The notes under the pieces: model-generated
Database searches by the model: none
The model's input: the letters and a program-made list of their open reading frames with translations, nothing else
What the model was told of the DNA's origin: nothing
Assembly: GCA_030824095.1 (NCBI GenBank)
Contig: JAVBYK010000514.1
Location: 1-13,912 of the forward strand
Origin: a bacterium
GTDB lineage: Bacteria; Pseudomonadota; Gammaproteobacteria; Burkholderiales; Burkholderiaceae_C
DNA length: 13,912 nt
Direction: 5' to 3'
Position numbers and translations under genes: made by a program
Shown here: piece by piece, positions 1-6,847 of the stretch
Position numbering within the stretch: position 1 is the first letter of the stretch
Layout: each line of letters starts with the position of its first letter

Positions 1-1006
1 TTGCCAGGTGCTCGGGCTGGTACTTGAGCACACCCCACAGCGTGGCGACGCCAAAGGTGGCCAGAAAACCCAGCAGATTCAGCGCCCGCCAGGCGCGCAT
101 CCAGGCGACCGCCACAATGGCCACACCCAGCAGCAGGTAGTAGCTGAACAGCCCCACATGGTCGCCCTGCCCGGTGGACACCAGAACCGGCGCCGCAAAC
201 GCACCGGCAAAGCCGATGAAGGCCATGAGCATGGCGTTTTGCAGCAGCGCAATCGCCGTGGAAAACGCACACACCAGACCCAGCACGACGAAGGCCGCGC
301 CAGCCGGCAGGAACTGGTACAGGCGAAAGGCCGCAAACACGGTCAGGTACAGCACCGCCACACCGGCGCCCTGCAGCGTGAGCGCATAAGCCGTGCGCTC
401 GCTCTGGCGCGCATGCAGCTTCCAGCCAAACACAAACAGCGCAATACCGGCGATGCCAATGGCGGCCAGGCGCAACTCCGGCGGCAGCATGGCGTTGTCG
501 ATGGCGTACTTGGCCAGGAAGGCCAGGCCCACAAACAGCACCAGCACCCCCATGCGCACGATGGTGTTGCCACCCAGCAGCCAGTCGCGGGCCTGGCCGA
601 CGGCGCGAGAGACCCAATCCGCCTGCAGGGTGGTCGGGAATGCTGGCATCTCCTCCGTGCGGCCCACGGACGGCGGGGCGGCCGGCAGAGTGTCCGTGAA
701 ATCGGGCTGCTGCTCCACCATCGGGCGTGCAACCGGGATGGGCACAACAGGCTGTGTTGCAACCGCCACGACCGGGGGAGCTGTGACGGAAGGAGCGACT
801 GGCGCGCTGCGCACCGATGGGGCGGTCACAGCGTGCTCCGCCAAGGCCTTGAGCGCCTCGGCGCGCGCCTCTTTGCGGATTTCGTTGCGCAGGGTCTTGC
901 CGGCAAAGGCACCCAGCAGCGCACCCACTATCAAACCCAAACCGGCATCATGCCGGTCCGCGAAGTAGCCCAGTATGGCCCCCCAGATTGCACCCCACAT
1001 CACCAT
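1..1006 (-). CDS. DUF2339 family multi-pass membrane protein (5' part, runs off left edge)
   Basis: This open frame has no stop before the left edge, so only the first 335 residues are visible; family members are usually about 900 residues or more. Residues 4-36 form a glycine-rich hydrophobic hairpin. A charged stretch (38-60) and a Pro/Val/Ala-rich linker (60-125) follow. The DUF2339 core starts with WVSRAVGQARDWLLGGNTIV (131-150) and continues through alternating hydrophobic segments, with family-typical motifs ALTLQGAGVAVLYLTVFAA (208-226) and LFSYYLLLGV (286-295). At least six membrane segments are visible. The start is the ATG at 1006 because AGGGGG lies 8 nt upstream; an ATG at 1000 would be too far from it. 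The role of the family is unknown; it is a predicted inner-membrane protein. It is divergent from the lactate dehydrogenase-like gene. Family call by recognition of sequence pattern, not by search. Confidence 0.82.
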   Translation of the reverse strand, partial: MVMWGAIWGAILGYFADRHDAGLGLIVGALLGAFAGKTLRNEIRKEARAEALKALAEHAVTAPSVRSAPVAPSVTAPPVVAVATQPVVPIPVARPMVEQQPDFTDTLPAAPPSVGRTEEMPAFPTTLQADWVSRAVGQARDWLLGGNTIVRMGVLVLFVGLAFLAKYAIDNAMLPPELRLAAIGIAGIALFVFGWKLHARQSERTAYALTLQGAGVAVLYLTVFAAFRLYQFLPAGAAFVVLGLVCAFSTAIALLQNAMLMAFIGFAGAFAAPVLVSTGQGDHVGLFSYYLLLGVAIVAVAWMRAWRALNLLGFLATFGVATLWGVLKYQPEHLA

Positions 1007-1065
1007 GCGTTGTTCCCCCTGATTGAATCGGTCCGTTTCCCGGACTTGCCGCATCGCCCGGGGCA

Positions 1066-1094
1066 GTCTAGCCCATGTCATCAAATAATTTCAA
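1066..1094 (-). promoter_or_regulatory. Predicted sigma-70 promoter for the DUF2339 gene
   Basis: On the minus strand, -35 TTGAAA (1094-1089; 5/6 to consensus) and -10 TAGACT (1071-1066; 4/6) are separated by 17 bp. Transcription would start near 1059 and leave a leader of about 50 nt with a good ribosome binding site. The -10 box sits between GGGC and GCCC, a short dyad. No convincing promoter is seen on the plus strand for the divergent gene in the same 160-bp gap. Confidence 0.5.
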
Positions 1095-1166
1095 AGTGGA
1101 AGCGGCGGATTTCACGCCAACACCGGTTTGAGGCGGCTACCATTCCGCTCACTATCAGGAGACACC

Positions 1167-2321
1167 ATGACCGTCATCACCAACATCGAAGACCTGCGCA
1201 TCCTGGCCAAGAAGCGCGTGCCGCGCATGTTCTACGACTACGCCGACTCCGGCTCGTGGACCGAAAGCACCTACCGCGCCAACGCGTCCGACTTCCAGAA
1301 GATCAAGCTGCGCCAGCGCGTGGCCATCAACATGGACAACCGCAGCACCGCCAGCACGATGATCGGCCAGCAGGTTGCGATGCCGGTGGCACTGGCCCCG
1401 GTAGGTCTGACCGGCATGCAACATGCCGATGGCGAAATCAAGGCGGCCAATGCGGCCAAGAAATTTGGCGTGCCGTTCACGCTGTCCACCATGAGCATCT
1501 GCTCCATCGAGGACGTGGCCAAGGGCACCGGCAATCACCCATTCTGGTTCCAGGTCTATGTGATCCGCGACCGCGGCTTCATCGAGCGCCTGATCGAACG
1601 TGCCAAGGCCGCCAACTGCTCGGCCCTGGTGCTGACGCTGGACCTGCAAATCATCGGCCAGCGCCACAAGGACCTCAAAAACGGCCTGTCCGCTCCCCCG
1701 AAGCCCACGCTGGCCAACCTGATCAACCTGGCCACCAAGATCCGCTGGGGCTTGGGGATGCTGGGCACGCCGCGGCGCGGTTTTGGCAACATCATCGGCC
1801 ATGTAGACGGCGTGACGGACCCGAGCAACCTGTCCGCCTGGACCACCCAGCAGTTTGACCCGACGCTGAACTGGGCCGATGTGGAGTGGATCAAGAAGCG
1901 CTGGGGCGGCAAGCTGATCCTGAAAGGCATCCAGGACGTGGAAGACGCACGCCTGGCCGTGGACAGCGGCGCCGACGCGCTGATCGTCTCCAACCATGGC
2001 GGCCGCCAGCTGGATGGTGCCGAATCCTCCATCAACGCCCTGCCGCCCATCGTGGATGCCGTGGGCAAGCAGATCGAGGTGCACATGGACGGCGGCGTGC
2101 GCAGCGGCCAGGACGTGCTCAAGGCGGTGGCCCTGGGCGCCAAGGGGGTCTACATTGGCCGCCCATTCGTCTACGGCCTGGGCGCCATGGGCGAGGCGGG
2201 TGTCACCAAGGCACTGGAGATCATCCACAAGGAAATGGATGTCACCATGGCCCTGTGCGGCAAGACCCGCATCGAACAGATCGACAAGAGCATTCTGCTG
2301 CCTGGCAGCTACCCGACCTGA
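1167..2321 (+). CDS. lldD: FMN-dependent alpha-hydroxy-acid dehydrogenase, L-lactate dehydrogenase-like
   Basis: The 384-residue protein spans the whole FMN alpha-hydroxy-acid dehydrogenase TIM barrel (glycolate oxidase, LldD, flavocytochrome b2), which oxidises 2-hydroxy acids to 2-oxo acids. Expected active-site residues are present: Tyr25 in the YDYADSG segment, Tyr131 in FQVYVIRDR, Asp159 and Arg166 in LTLDLQIIGQRHKDLKNG, Lys253 in LILKGI, catalytic base His277 and Arg280 in SNHGGRQLDGA, and the FMN phosphate loops MDGGVRSGQDV and GAKGVYIGRPF. The LTLDLQ variant of the usual TVD segment resembles betaproteobacterial LldD proteins from memory. Start ATG 1167 is chosen over an upstream in-frame ATG (1128) because AGGAGA (1157-1162) lies 4 nt before it and the N-terminus matches the family. 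No signal peptide is seen; LldD enzymes are usually peripheral to the inner membrane and feed electrons to quinones. The substrate (lactate, glycolate or mandelate) is not proven. Confidence 0.88.
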   Translation: MTVITNIEDLRILAKKRVPRMFYDYADSGSWTESTYRANASDFQKIKLRQRVAINMDNRSTASTMIGQQVAMPVALAPVGLTGMQHADGEIKAANAAKKFGVPFTLSTMSICSIEDVAKGTGNHPFWFQVYVIRDRGFIERLIERAKAANCSALVLTLDLQIIGQRHKDLKNGLSAPPKPTLANLINLATKIRWGLGMLGTPRRGFGNIIGHVDGVTDPSNLSAWTTQQFDPTLNWADVEWIKKRWGGKLILKGIQDVEDARLAVDSGADALIVSNHGGRQLDGAESSINALPPIVDAVGKQIEVHMDGGVRSGQDVLKAVALGAKGVYIGRPFVYGLGAMGEAGVTKALEIIHKEMDVTMALCGKTRIEQIDKSILLPGSYPT

Positions 2322-2387
2322 AGCTTGCCGCAACCGGCCCGAATTCCAACTGGATCAAACAAAGCGACTTCTTTTTGCGTTAGGATG

Positions 2388-2425
2388 AAACGGTCTGCGG
2401 CAGCTGTGTCGCAGACCGTTTTTTT
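2388..2425 (+). terminator. Rho-independent terminator after the lactate dehydrogenase-like gene
   Basis: A perfect 11-bp stem, AACGGTCTGCG (2389-2399) with CGCAGACCGTT (2410-2420), encloses a 10-nt loop and runs into seven T residues (2419-2425). The stem gains a twelfth A-T pair at 2388/2421. It lies 66 nt after the stop at 2321 and 30 nt before the next start, so it separates that gene from the DHH cluster. The A-rich left flank might also serve the opposite strand weakly. Confidence 0.9.
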
Positions 2426-2454
2426 ATTGCCCAGCCAAGCAAAGGACCCTATCC

Positions 2455-3387
2455 ATGAGCCCAAGCAAATTCCGTCTGGTGACCCGCAGCGACTTCGACG
2501 GTCTGGTCTGCGCGGTGCTGCTCAATGAGCTGGACCTGATCGACGACATCAAGTTCGTCCACCCCAAGGACATGCAGGACGGCAAGATCGACATTACCAG
2601 CCGCGACATCACCACCAACCTGCCCTATGTGGCAGCAGCGCACCTGGCCTTTGACCACCACGAGTCCGAGACCATCCGCAACACCGGTGAGCGCCTCAAC
2701 CACATCATTTCGGCCCATGCTCCGTCGGCGGCCCGCGTGGTGTATGACTACTACGGCGGCGCCAAAGCCTTCCCCAACATCAGCAACGACATGATGGTGG
2801 CCGTGGACAAGGCCGACTCGGCCCAGTTCAGCCACGAAGAAATCCTGGAGCCCACCGACTGGGTGCTGCTGAACTACCTGATGGATTCGCGCACCGGGCT
2901 GGGGCGTTTCCGCGAATTCCGCGTCAGCAACTACCAGCTGATGATGGACCTCATTAAATACTGCCGCAACCATGGCATTGACGAAATCCTGCAGTTGCCC
3001 GACGTCATCGAACGCGTGGACCTGTACTTCGACCACGCTGCCCGCGCCCGCGAACAGATCGAGCGCTGCGCCACCGTGCACAAGAACCTGGTGGTGCTGG
3101 ACCTGCGCAACGAGGAAACCATCTTCGCCGCCAACCGCTTCCTGATCTATGCCCTGTTCCCCCAGTGCAACATCTCCATCCACGTGATGTGGGGCGTGCA
3201 GAAGCAGAACACCGTGTTTGCCACCGGCAAGTCCATCCTGGACCGCGGCAGCAAGACCAATGTGGGCGAGTTGATGCTGCAGTACGGCGGCGGTGGCCAC
3301 AACGCGGCCGGCACCTGCCAGGTCGAAAACGAGCAGGCCGAGGATGTCCTGGGCGCGCTGATTAACCAGATCAATTCCGATGGCTGA
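2455..3387 (+). CDS. DHH/DHHA1 family phosphoesterase (exopolyphosphatase-related)
   Basis: This 310-residue protein has the layout of DHH-superfamily phosphoesterases, Mn-dependent enzymes that cleave phosphodiesters or phosphoanhydrides (RecJ, NrnA, PPX1-like). Metal-ligand motifs are visible: TRSDFDGLVCA (10-20, Asp13 and Asp15), FDHHES (66-71, the DHH signature at 67-69) and VDKADS (117-122). The C-terminal DHHA1 substrate motif GGGGHNAAG lies at 278-286. Such proteins are often labelled exopolyphosphatase in proteobacteria, but the real substrate (oligoribonucleotide, pAp, cyclic dinucleotide product or polyphosphate) cannot be read from sequence. AAAGGA (2441-2446), 8 nt upstream, supports ATG 2455. 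It is the first gene of a tight plus-strand cluster and overlaps the next gene by 8 nt, so the two are probably translationally coupled. Confidence 0.85.
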   Translation: MSPSKFRLVTRSDFDGLVCAVLLNELDLIDDIKFVHPKDMQDGKIDITSRDITTNLPYVAAAHLAFDHHESETIRNTGERLNHIISAHAPSAARVVYDYYGGAKAFPNISNDMMVAVDKADSAQFSHEEILEPTDWVLLNYLMDSRTGLGRFREFRVSNYQLMMDLIKYCRNHGIDEILQLPDVIERVDLYFDHAARAREQIERCATVHKNLVVLDLRNEETIFAANRFLIYALFPQCNISIHVMWGVQKQNTVFATGKSILDRGSKTNVGELMLQYGGGGHNAAGTCQVENEQAEDVLGALINQINSDG

Positions 3388-3880
3388 ACAACGACAAGGT
3401 GTTTCCGGCTGGTGGCGCGCGGCCACCATTGCACTGCTGGTCCTGGCGAGTATTGCCGCTGCGGCGGGTGCCAGCATGTTCGCGCAGTTCCAGGCACAGA
3501 TCGAGCACGTCCAGTCCCAGCTCAAGGCCACGGCGCAGGTCAAGTACATCGCGGTGCTATTCGATGACAAGCAGGTCCCCGCGATGCTGGTCACGATGAA
3601 CCTGCAGGACAACGAAATGCAGATCCAGCGCCTGAACGCAGTGACCGAGGGCCGTGAAGACAGCATGCAGCTGTGGGCCCTGTCCGAAGGCGACCCGGTG
3701 CGCTCGCTGGGCGTCATCGGCAGCAAGGCCAAGACCTTGCGTCTGCCCGCCACCGAACGCGACTTTGCCAGCGCCACCACGCTGGCCATCAGCGTCGAAG
3801 ACAAGGGCGGAGCCCGCCCCGGCAATGGTCCACGCCTGCCCTACCTATTCAAGGGATCGGTGATCCAGAAGGCCCTGTGA
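3380..3880 (+). CDS. Single-pass membrane protein with RskA-type anti-sigma C-terminal domain
   Basis: The 166-residue protein has a short basic N-terminus, one membrane segment (about 14-36, IALLVLASIAAAAGASMFA core), a coiled-coil-like stretch (36-52), and a beta-rich C-terminal domain with MQLWALSEGDPVRSLGVI (about 95-112) that resembles the extracytoplasmic domain of RskA/anti-sigma-K proteins (PF10099). The predicted topology is N-in, domain in the periplasm. What is odd: the cytoplasmic part is only about 13 residues, so there is no zinc-finger or sigma-binding domain, and no ECF sigma gene lies nearby. It may therefore not be a working anti-sigma factor but a stand-alone sensor or envelope domain. 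It starts inside the DHH gene (ATG 3380) and ends 10 nt before dinB. Family call from motif memory; function unknown. Confidence 0.68.
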   Translation: MAEQRQGVSGWWRAATIALLVLASIAAAAGASMFAQFQAQIEHVQSQLKATAQVKYIAVLFDDKQVPAMLVTMNLQDNEMQIQRLNAVTEGREDSMQLWALSEGDPVRSLGVIGSKAKTLRLPATERDFASATTLAISVEDKGGARPGNGPRLPYLFKGSVIQKAL

Positions 3881-3890
3881 GGCCGTTCCT

Positions 3891-5192
3891 GTGAGGCGTA
3901 TAGCGCACCTGGACATGGACGCGTTCTACGCGTCGGTGGAACTGCTGCGCTACCCCCAGTTGAAGGACCTGCCCGTCGTCATCGGCGGGGGGCGGCGCGC
4001 CATCCACGACGCGCTGGAGGCGCTGCACGCCGCCGACCTGGCAAATCATGCAGATTCGGCCGACCCCGCCGAGCCCGAGCCACCGTGGGACGAGGCCGCG
4101 CAACGCGCCGCACTCCGACGCATTCCGCTGGAGGCCTTTGCCCGTCTGTCTGACTACACCGGGCGCGGCGTCATCACCACCGCCACCTACGCGGCGCGGC
4201 AGTTCGGCGTGGGCTCGGCCATGGGCCTGATGAAGGCCGCCAAGCTGTGCCCGCAGGCCATTCTGTTGCCGGTGGACTTTGAGGAATACCGCAAGTTCTC
4301 GCGCCAGTTCAAGGCCATCATCACCGAGATTGCGCCGTTGATGGAGGACCGTGGCGTGGACGAGGTCTACATCGACTTCACCGACGTGCCCGGCGGCCAG
4401 CGCGAGGGCGGACGCGTGCTGGCGCGGTTGATCCAGAAGAGCATCTTTGAGGCCACCGGCCTGACCTGCTCGGTGGGCGTGGCGCCCAACAAGCTGCTGG
4501 CCAAGATGGCCAGCGAGTTCAACAAGCCCAAGGGCATCGCCATCGTCCATGAGAGCGATCTGGAGACGCTGATCTGGCCGCTGGCCTGCCGCAAGATCAA
4601 TGGCATCGGCCCCAAGGCGGACGAAAAGCTCAAGGGCTTTGGCATAGAAACCATTGGCCAACTGGCACAGCGCGACCTGGGCTGGCTGATGCAGACCTTT
4701 GGCCCGCGGACCGGCGCCTGGCTGCATGACGCCGCCCACGGCCGCGATGACCGCGCAGTGGTGCTGGACAGCGAGCCGGTCAGCATGAGCCGCGAGACCA
4801 CGTTCGAGCGCGACCTGCACGCCGTGCGCGACAAGATGGAGTTGGGCACCATCTTCACGCGGCTGTGCGAGCAGGTGGCGGCCGACCTGCAGCGCAAGGG
4901 TTATGCGGGCAAGACCATAGGCATCAAGCTGCGCTATGACGATTTCAAGAGCGTCACGCGCGACCTGACCATAGACCACTACACGGCCGACGCAAAGGAA
5001 ATCCGCCAGGCCGCCGGCCAGTGCCTCAAGCGCGTGGACCTGACACGGCGCCTGCGCCTGCTGGGCGTGCGCGTGGGCGCCCTGCGCAAGGGCTCCAGCG
5101 CCGATGCTTTGGATAAAAATTCGGCTCCAGCCCTCGCCAATACTGCACAAGGCGCTATCAATTTCAAAGCAGACAGCGACCAGTTGTTCTGA
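3891..5192 (+). CDS. dinB: DNA polymerase IV (Y-family translesion polymerase)
   Basis: The 433-residue Y-family polymerase performs error-prone translesion synthesis. The GTG start gives the canonical N-terminus MRRIAHLDMDAFYASVE with catalytic Asp8; the second catalytic pair is Asp157-Glu158 in RGVDEVYIDF. Thumb helix-hairpin-helix KINGIGPKADEKLKGFGI and the little-finger segment SVTRDLTIDHYT follow. TGAGG (3878-3882) lies 8 nt upstream of GTG 3891. Two oddities: residues about 35-90, between IGGG and GRGVITTATY, are an acidic Pro/Ala-rich insertion absent from E. coli Pol IV, though similar inserts occur in related betaproteobacterial enzymes (from memory). The C-terminal tail from residue 408 is encoded by a dispersed repeat also found in the restriction gene of this window. 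The protein ends in DQLF, which resembles the LF end of a beta-clamp-binding motif. No LexA box was recognised upstream; it is probably co-transcribed with the two genes before it. Confidence 0.93.
   Translation: MRRIAHLDMDAFYASVELLRYPQLKDLPVVIGGGRRAIHDALEALHAADLANHADSADPAEPEPPWDEAAQRAALRRIPLEAFARLSDYTGRGVITTATYAARQFGVGSAMGLMKAAKLCPQAILLPVDFEEYRKFSRQFKAIITEIAPLMEDRGVDEVYIDFTDVPGGQREGGRVLARLIQKSIFEATGLTCSVGVAPNKLLAKMASEFNKPKGIAIVHESDLETLIWPLACRKINGIGPKADEKLKGFGIETIGQLAQRDLGWLMQTFGPRTGAWLHDAAHGRDDRAVVLDSEPVSMSRETTFERDLHAVRDKMELGTIFTRLCEQVAADLQRKGYAGKTIGIKLRYDDFKSVTRDLTIDHYTADAKEIRQAAGQCLKRVDLTRRLRLLGVRVGALRKGSSADALDKNSAPALANTAQGAINFKADSDQLF
5112..5161 (-). repeat. Dispersed 50-bp repeat, copy 1, inside the 3' end of dinB
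   Basis: On the plus strand this starts GATAAAAAT and contains CTCCAGCCCTCG. It aligns without gaps to the minus strand of 7596-7547, with 35 of 50 bases identical by hand count. Read on the minus strand it resembles a repeat scattered through Comamonadaceae genomes (from memory). Here it encodes DinB residues 408-423, D-K-N-S-A-P-A-L onward. The repeat orientation given is by analogy with intergenic copies and is arbitrary. Confidence 0.65.
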
Positions 5193-5205
5193 GCCTATGA
5201 ACGGC

Positions 5206-5231
5206 GAAACCTAGGGTTTTCACTAGGTTTC
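5206..5231 (+). terminator. Hairpin 13 nt after dinB, possible weak terminator
   Basis: GAAACCTAG (5206-5214) pairs perfectly with CTAGGTTTC (5223-5231) around an 8-nt loop. The stem is AT-rich for this genome and only a broken T tract follows, so termination may be weak. The dyad could instead be an operator for the small membrane protein gene downstream. Confidence 0.4.
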
Positions 5232-5242
5232 TTGGATTTACC

Positions 5243-5271
5243 TTGAATTTCACTTACGCAAAACTTACATT
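5243..5271 (+). promoter_or_regulatory. Possible promoter of the small membrane protein gene, with ACTTAC direct repeat
   Basis: TTGAAT (5243-5248) and TACATT (5266-5271) are 17 bp apart, each 4/6 to the sigma-70 consensus, in an AT-rich gap. Between and across them ACTTAC occurs at 5252-5257 and 5263-5268, an 11-bp period that puts both on one face of the helix, as for an activator or repressor site. Transcription would start near 5278. Confidence 0.35.
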
Positions 5272-5273
5272 GG

Positions 5274-5292
5274 AATCTCCTACGGGGAGATT
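5274..5292 (+). promoter_or_regulatory. Hairpin covering the ribosome binding site of the small membrane protein gene
   Basis: AATCTCC (5274-5280) pairs perfectly with GGAGATT (5286-5292) around a 5-nt loop. The 3' arm contains most of the Shine-Dalgarno GGGGAGA (5284-5290) for ATG 5296, so the folded form would block ribosomes. It only matters for transcripts that begin upstream of 5274, such as read-through from dinB; the promoter suggested at 5243-5271 would cut off most of the 5' arm. Confidence 0.35.
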
Positions 5293-5295
5293 GCA

Positions 5296-5589
5296 ATGAT
5301 CACGTGGCTTGCACCAGCTGTTTCGTTCTCCGAGCTCCACCGCATCAAGCAATGGTGCGAGGAACATGCCCTGGACCACCCCGTCGAGCACAACCTGTGG
5401 GATGCGGTGATGACCACCTGGTTCATGGGCTGGGTCGGCTGGCTGCCAACCTGGGTGCTGGATGCGTGGTGGGCCAGCGCGCCCTGCGTGCTGGGCATGC
5501 TGGCGCCCAGCCTGTACATCGGCTGGCGCACGCAGGCGCATCTGCGCAACCGCCTGCGTTGCGACTGGATCACCCTGCCCCGCGCCTAG
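5296..5589 (+). CDS. Small conserved-looking membrane protein of unknown function
   Basis: A 97-residue protein with a strong Shine-Dalgarno GGGGAGA 5 nt before ATG 5296. The first 35 residues are soluble-looking and contain SFSELHRIKQWCEEHALDHP. A Trp-rich hydrophobic region (about 36-77) has two likely membrane segments, around MTTWFMGWVGWLPTWVL and CVLGMLAPSLYIGW, joined by a short loop. The C-terminus (78-97) is basic (RTQAHLRNRLR). Similar small proteins seem to occur in other Comamonadaceae, but that is memory and gives no function. It stands alone between dinB and the crotonase gene and has its own possible promoter and a hairpin over its ribosome binding site. Confidence 0.72.
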   Translation: MITWLAPAVSFSELHRIKQWCEEHALDHPVEHNLWDAVMTTWFMGWVGWLPTWVLDAWWASAPCVLGMLAPSLYIGWRTQAHLRNRLRCDWITLPRA

Positions 5590-5645
5590 ACGGGCCGCCC
5601 TAAACCGGTTGCCCGGCGCGACACGGCCACGCGGGGGAACGGGGT

Positions 5646-5651
5646 TACAGT
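5646..5651 (+). promoter_or_regulatory. Possible -10 box giving a leaderless transcript for the crotonase gene
   Basis: TACAGT (5646-5651; 4/6 to TATAAT) ends 8 nt before ATG 5660, so transcription would start at or next to the start codon. No ribosome binding site lies at a normal distance; the only G-rich runs (5633-5644) are 15 nt or more upstream. No good -35 box is seen at 16-18 bp, so this is weak. Confidence 0.3.
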
Positions 5652-5659
5652 CTGCCCCC

Positions 5660-6511
5660 ATGACTACCTCCACACCCACCCCTACCTGCTTCACCCTGAC
5701 CGTCAGCAACCACGTCGCCCATTTGGTGCTGAACAAGCCCGAGGCGATGAACACCATGCACCCCACGTTCTGGCGCGAGCTGGACGCGGTGCTGACCCAC
5801 CTGCACCGTGATGGCAGCGCCCGCGCACTGGTCATCAGCAGCACCGGCAAACACTTCAGCGCCGGCATGGCACTGGAAACCTTTGCCGCCAACCCGCTGG
5901 ACGACCAGACCCCCGAAGGCCGTGCCGCCGTACTCGACGTGCTGGGCGACATGCAGGCCACCTTCACCAAGCTGGAGACGCTGCGCATTCCGGTGATCGC
6001 GGCCATCCAGGGTGGCTGCATTGGCGGCGCGGTGGACATGGTCACTGCCTGCTGCATCCGCTACGCCACGCCACAGACCTTCTTCTGCATCCAGGAAATC
6101 AACATCGGCATGGTGGCCGACGTGGGCACGCTGCAGCGCCTGCCCAAGCTGATCCCGCTGGCCGTGGTCAAGGAACTGGCCTACACCGGCCGTCGCCTGC
6201 CCGCCGACAAGGCCCTGCAATACGGGCTGGTCAATGCGGTGTTCGACACCGAGGAAGCCATGCTGGAAGCCGCCCTGCAGTGCGCCGCCGAGATCGCCTC
6301 CAAGCCACCGGTGGCCATCTGGGGCACCAAGCAGGCCATCCACTATGCGCGCGACCACTCGGTGGACGAATCGCTCAAGCAAATGGGCTGGCTGCAAGGC
6401 GCCATCTGGAGCAACCGCCACGTGATGGAGGCGGTCACCGCCATGAAGACCAAGCGCGCTGGCGACTTCCCTGCCCTCAAGCCGCTGCGTTCGTTCAGCG
6501 AACTCGGCTGA
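5660..6511 (+). CDS. Enoyl-CoA hydratase/isomerase family, dienoyl-CoA isomerase-like
   Basis: A 283-residue crotonase-fold enzyme. The oxyanion-hole regions are GKHFSAGMAL (63-72) and IQGGCIGGAVDM (116-127). The catalytic set matches mitochondrial delta3,5-delta2,4-dienoyl-CoA isomerase (ECH1): Asp126 in GAVD, Glu146 in IQEINIG and Asp154 in VADVGTLQRLPK. Their spacing of 20 and 8 residues equals Asp176/Glu196/Asp204 of the rat enzyme. The likely reaction is double-bond isomerisation of dienoyl-CoA during beta-oxidation of unsaturated fatty acids. Start ATG 5660 is chosen because the fold begins there (FTLTVSNHVAHLVLNKPEAMN) and upstream in-frame sequence belongs to the small membrane protein region. 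There is no normal ribosome binding site. It faces the toxin-antitoxin/restriction operon tail to tail, and no other beta-oxidation gene is in the window. Confidence 0.85.
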   Translation: MTTSTPTPTCFTLTVSNHVAHLVLNKPEAMNTMHPTFWRELDAVLTHLHRDGSARALVISSTGKHFSAGMALETFAANPLDDQTPEGRAAVLDVLGDMQATFTKLETLRIPVIAAIQGGCIGGAVDMVTACCIRYATPQTFFCIQEINIGMVADVGTLQRLPKLIPLAVVKELAYTGRRLPADKALQYGLVNAVFDTEEAMLEAALQCAAEIASKPPVAIWGTKQAIHYARDHSVDESLKQMGWLQGAIWSNRHVMEAVTAMKTKRAGDFPALKPLRSFSELG

Positions 6512-6550
6512 CGCGCTTTGTGGATGCGAGTCAGTCGAGGTTAGACACCA

Positions 6551-6847
6551 TCAATTGCCCGGCCAGCGAGCCGGGCTTCGGCGGTGATGCAAGCATGCAA
6601 GGACAGAAACAACTTGACCGTCCAGCAATTCGAAATGCAATGCATACGGGAATCTTCGAAGCAAGATTCGTCTGAAACGACCTTGCGTAGGGGGAAAAGC
6701 TTCGGGGCTGCGAGAGATTTGTTCAGTTGCTGCGGCGATGACCCGTAAAAAATCTCCACCCAACCCGTACGACTTTTCTTCGTACCACCCAAACGCCTCG
6801 GCAATCTCTGCCTGGGCAGGCGGCTCGAACACCACAACCCAATTCAC
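6551..6847 (-). CDS. ParE/RelE-family toxin of a type II toxin-antitoxin pair
   Basis: A 98-residue protein with the ParE/RelE superfamily pattern: an N-terminal strand and helix (FEPPAQAEIAEAFGWYEEK, 7-25), a second helix with RVIAAATEQISRSPEAFP (35-52), then strands ILLRRFPYALHFEL (60-73) and VVSVLACLHHRRSPARW (78-94). RRFPYAL and ACLHHRRSP are typical of the ParE branch. Relatives poison gyrase or cleave ribosome-bound mRNA; the target here is not decided by sequence. The start is GTG 6847, which overlaps the antitoxin stop as GTGA (4 nt), so translation is coupled to the antitoxin. It is the last gene of the minus-strand operon. A GCCCGG/CCGGGC dyad (6557-6576) covers its last codons but has no T run. 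Confidence 0.85.
   Translation of the reverse strand: MNWVVVFEPPAQAEIAEAFGWYEEKSYGLGGDFLRVIAAATEQISRSPEAFPPTQGRFRRILLRRFPYALHFELLDGQVVSVLACLHHRRSPARWPGN

Noticed and set aside
8..1858. A 616-codon open frame on the plus strand
   Set aside because: It lies antisense to the DUF2339 gene and out of frame over the lactate dehydrogenase gene; its composition is Gln/His/Arg-rich with no domain, a shadow of high-GC codon bias.
2381..2392. TAGGAT as -10 of a promoter for the DHH gene
   Set aside because: Transcription would start inside the terminator hairpin and no -35 box lies at a proper distance.
2449..3825. A 458-codon open frame on the minus strand opposite the DHH gene and the RskA-like gene
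   Set aside because: No ribosome binding site or recognisable domain, and the plus-strand frames carry clear family motifs; similar long antisense frames occur at 1155-2333 and 3849-5150 for the same reason.
3849..5150. A 433-codon open frame antisense to dinB
   Set aside because: Leu/Gln/His/Ala-rich shadow with no family motif; dinB has all catalytic residues.
6557..6576. GCCCGG/CCGGGC dyad at the 3' end of the ParE-like toxin gene as terminator
   Set aside because: It is only 6 bp, lies inside the coding sequence and has no T run on either strand.
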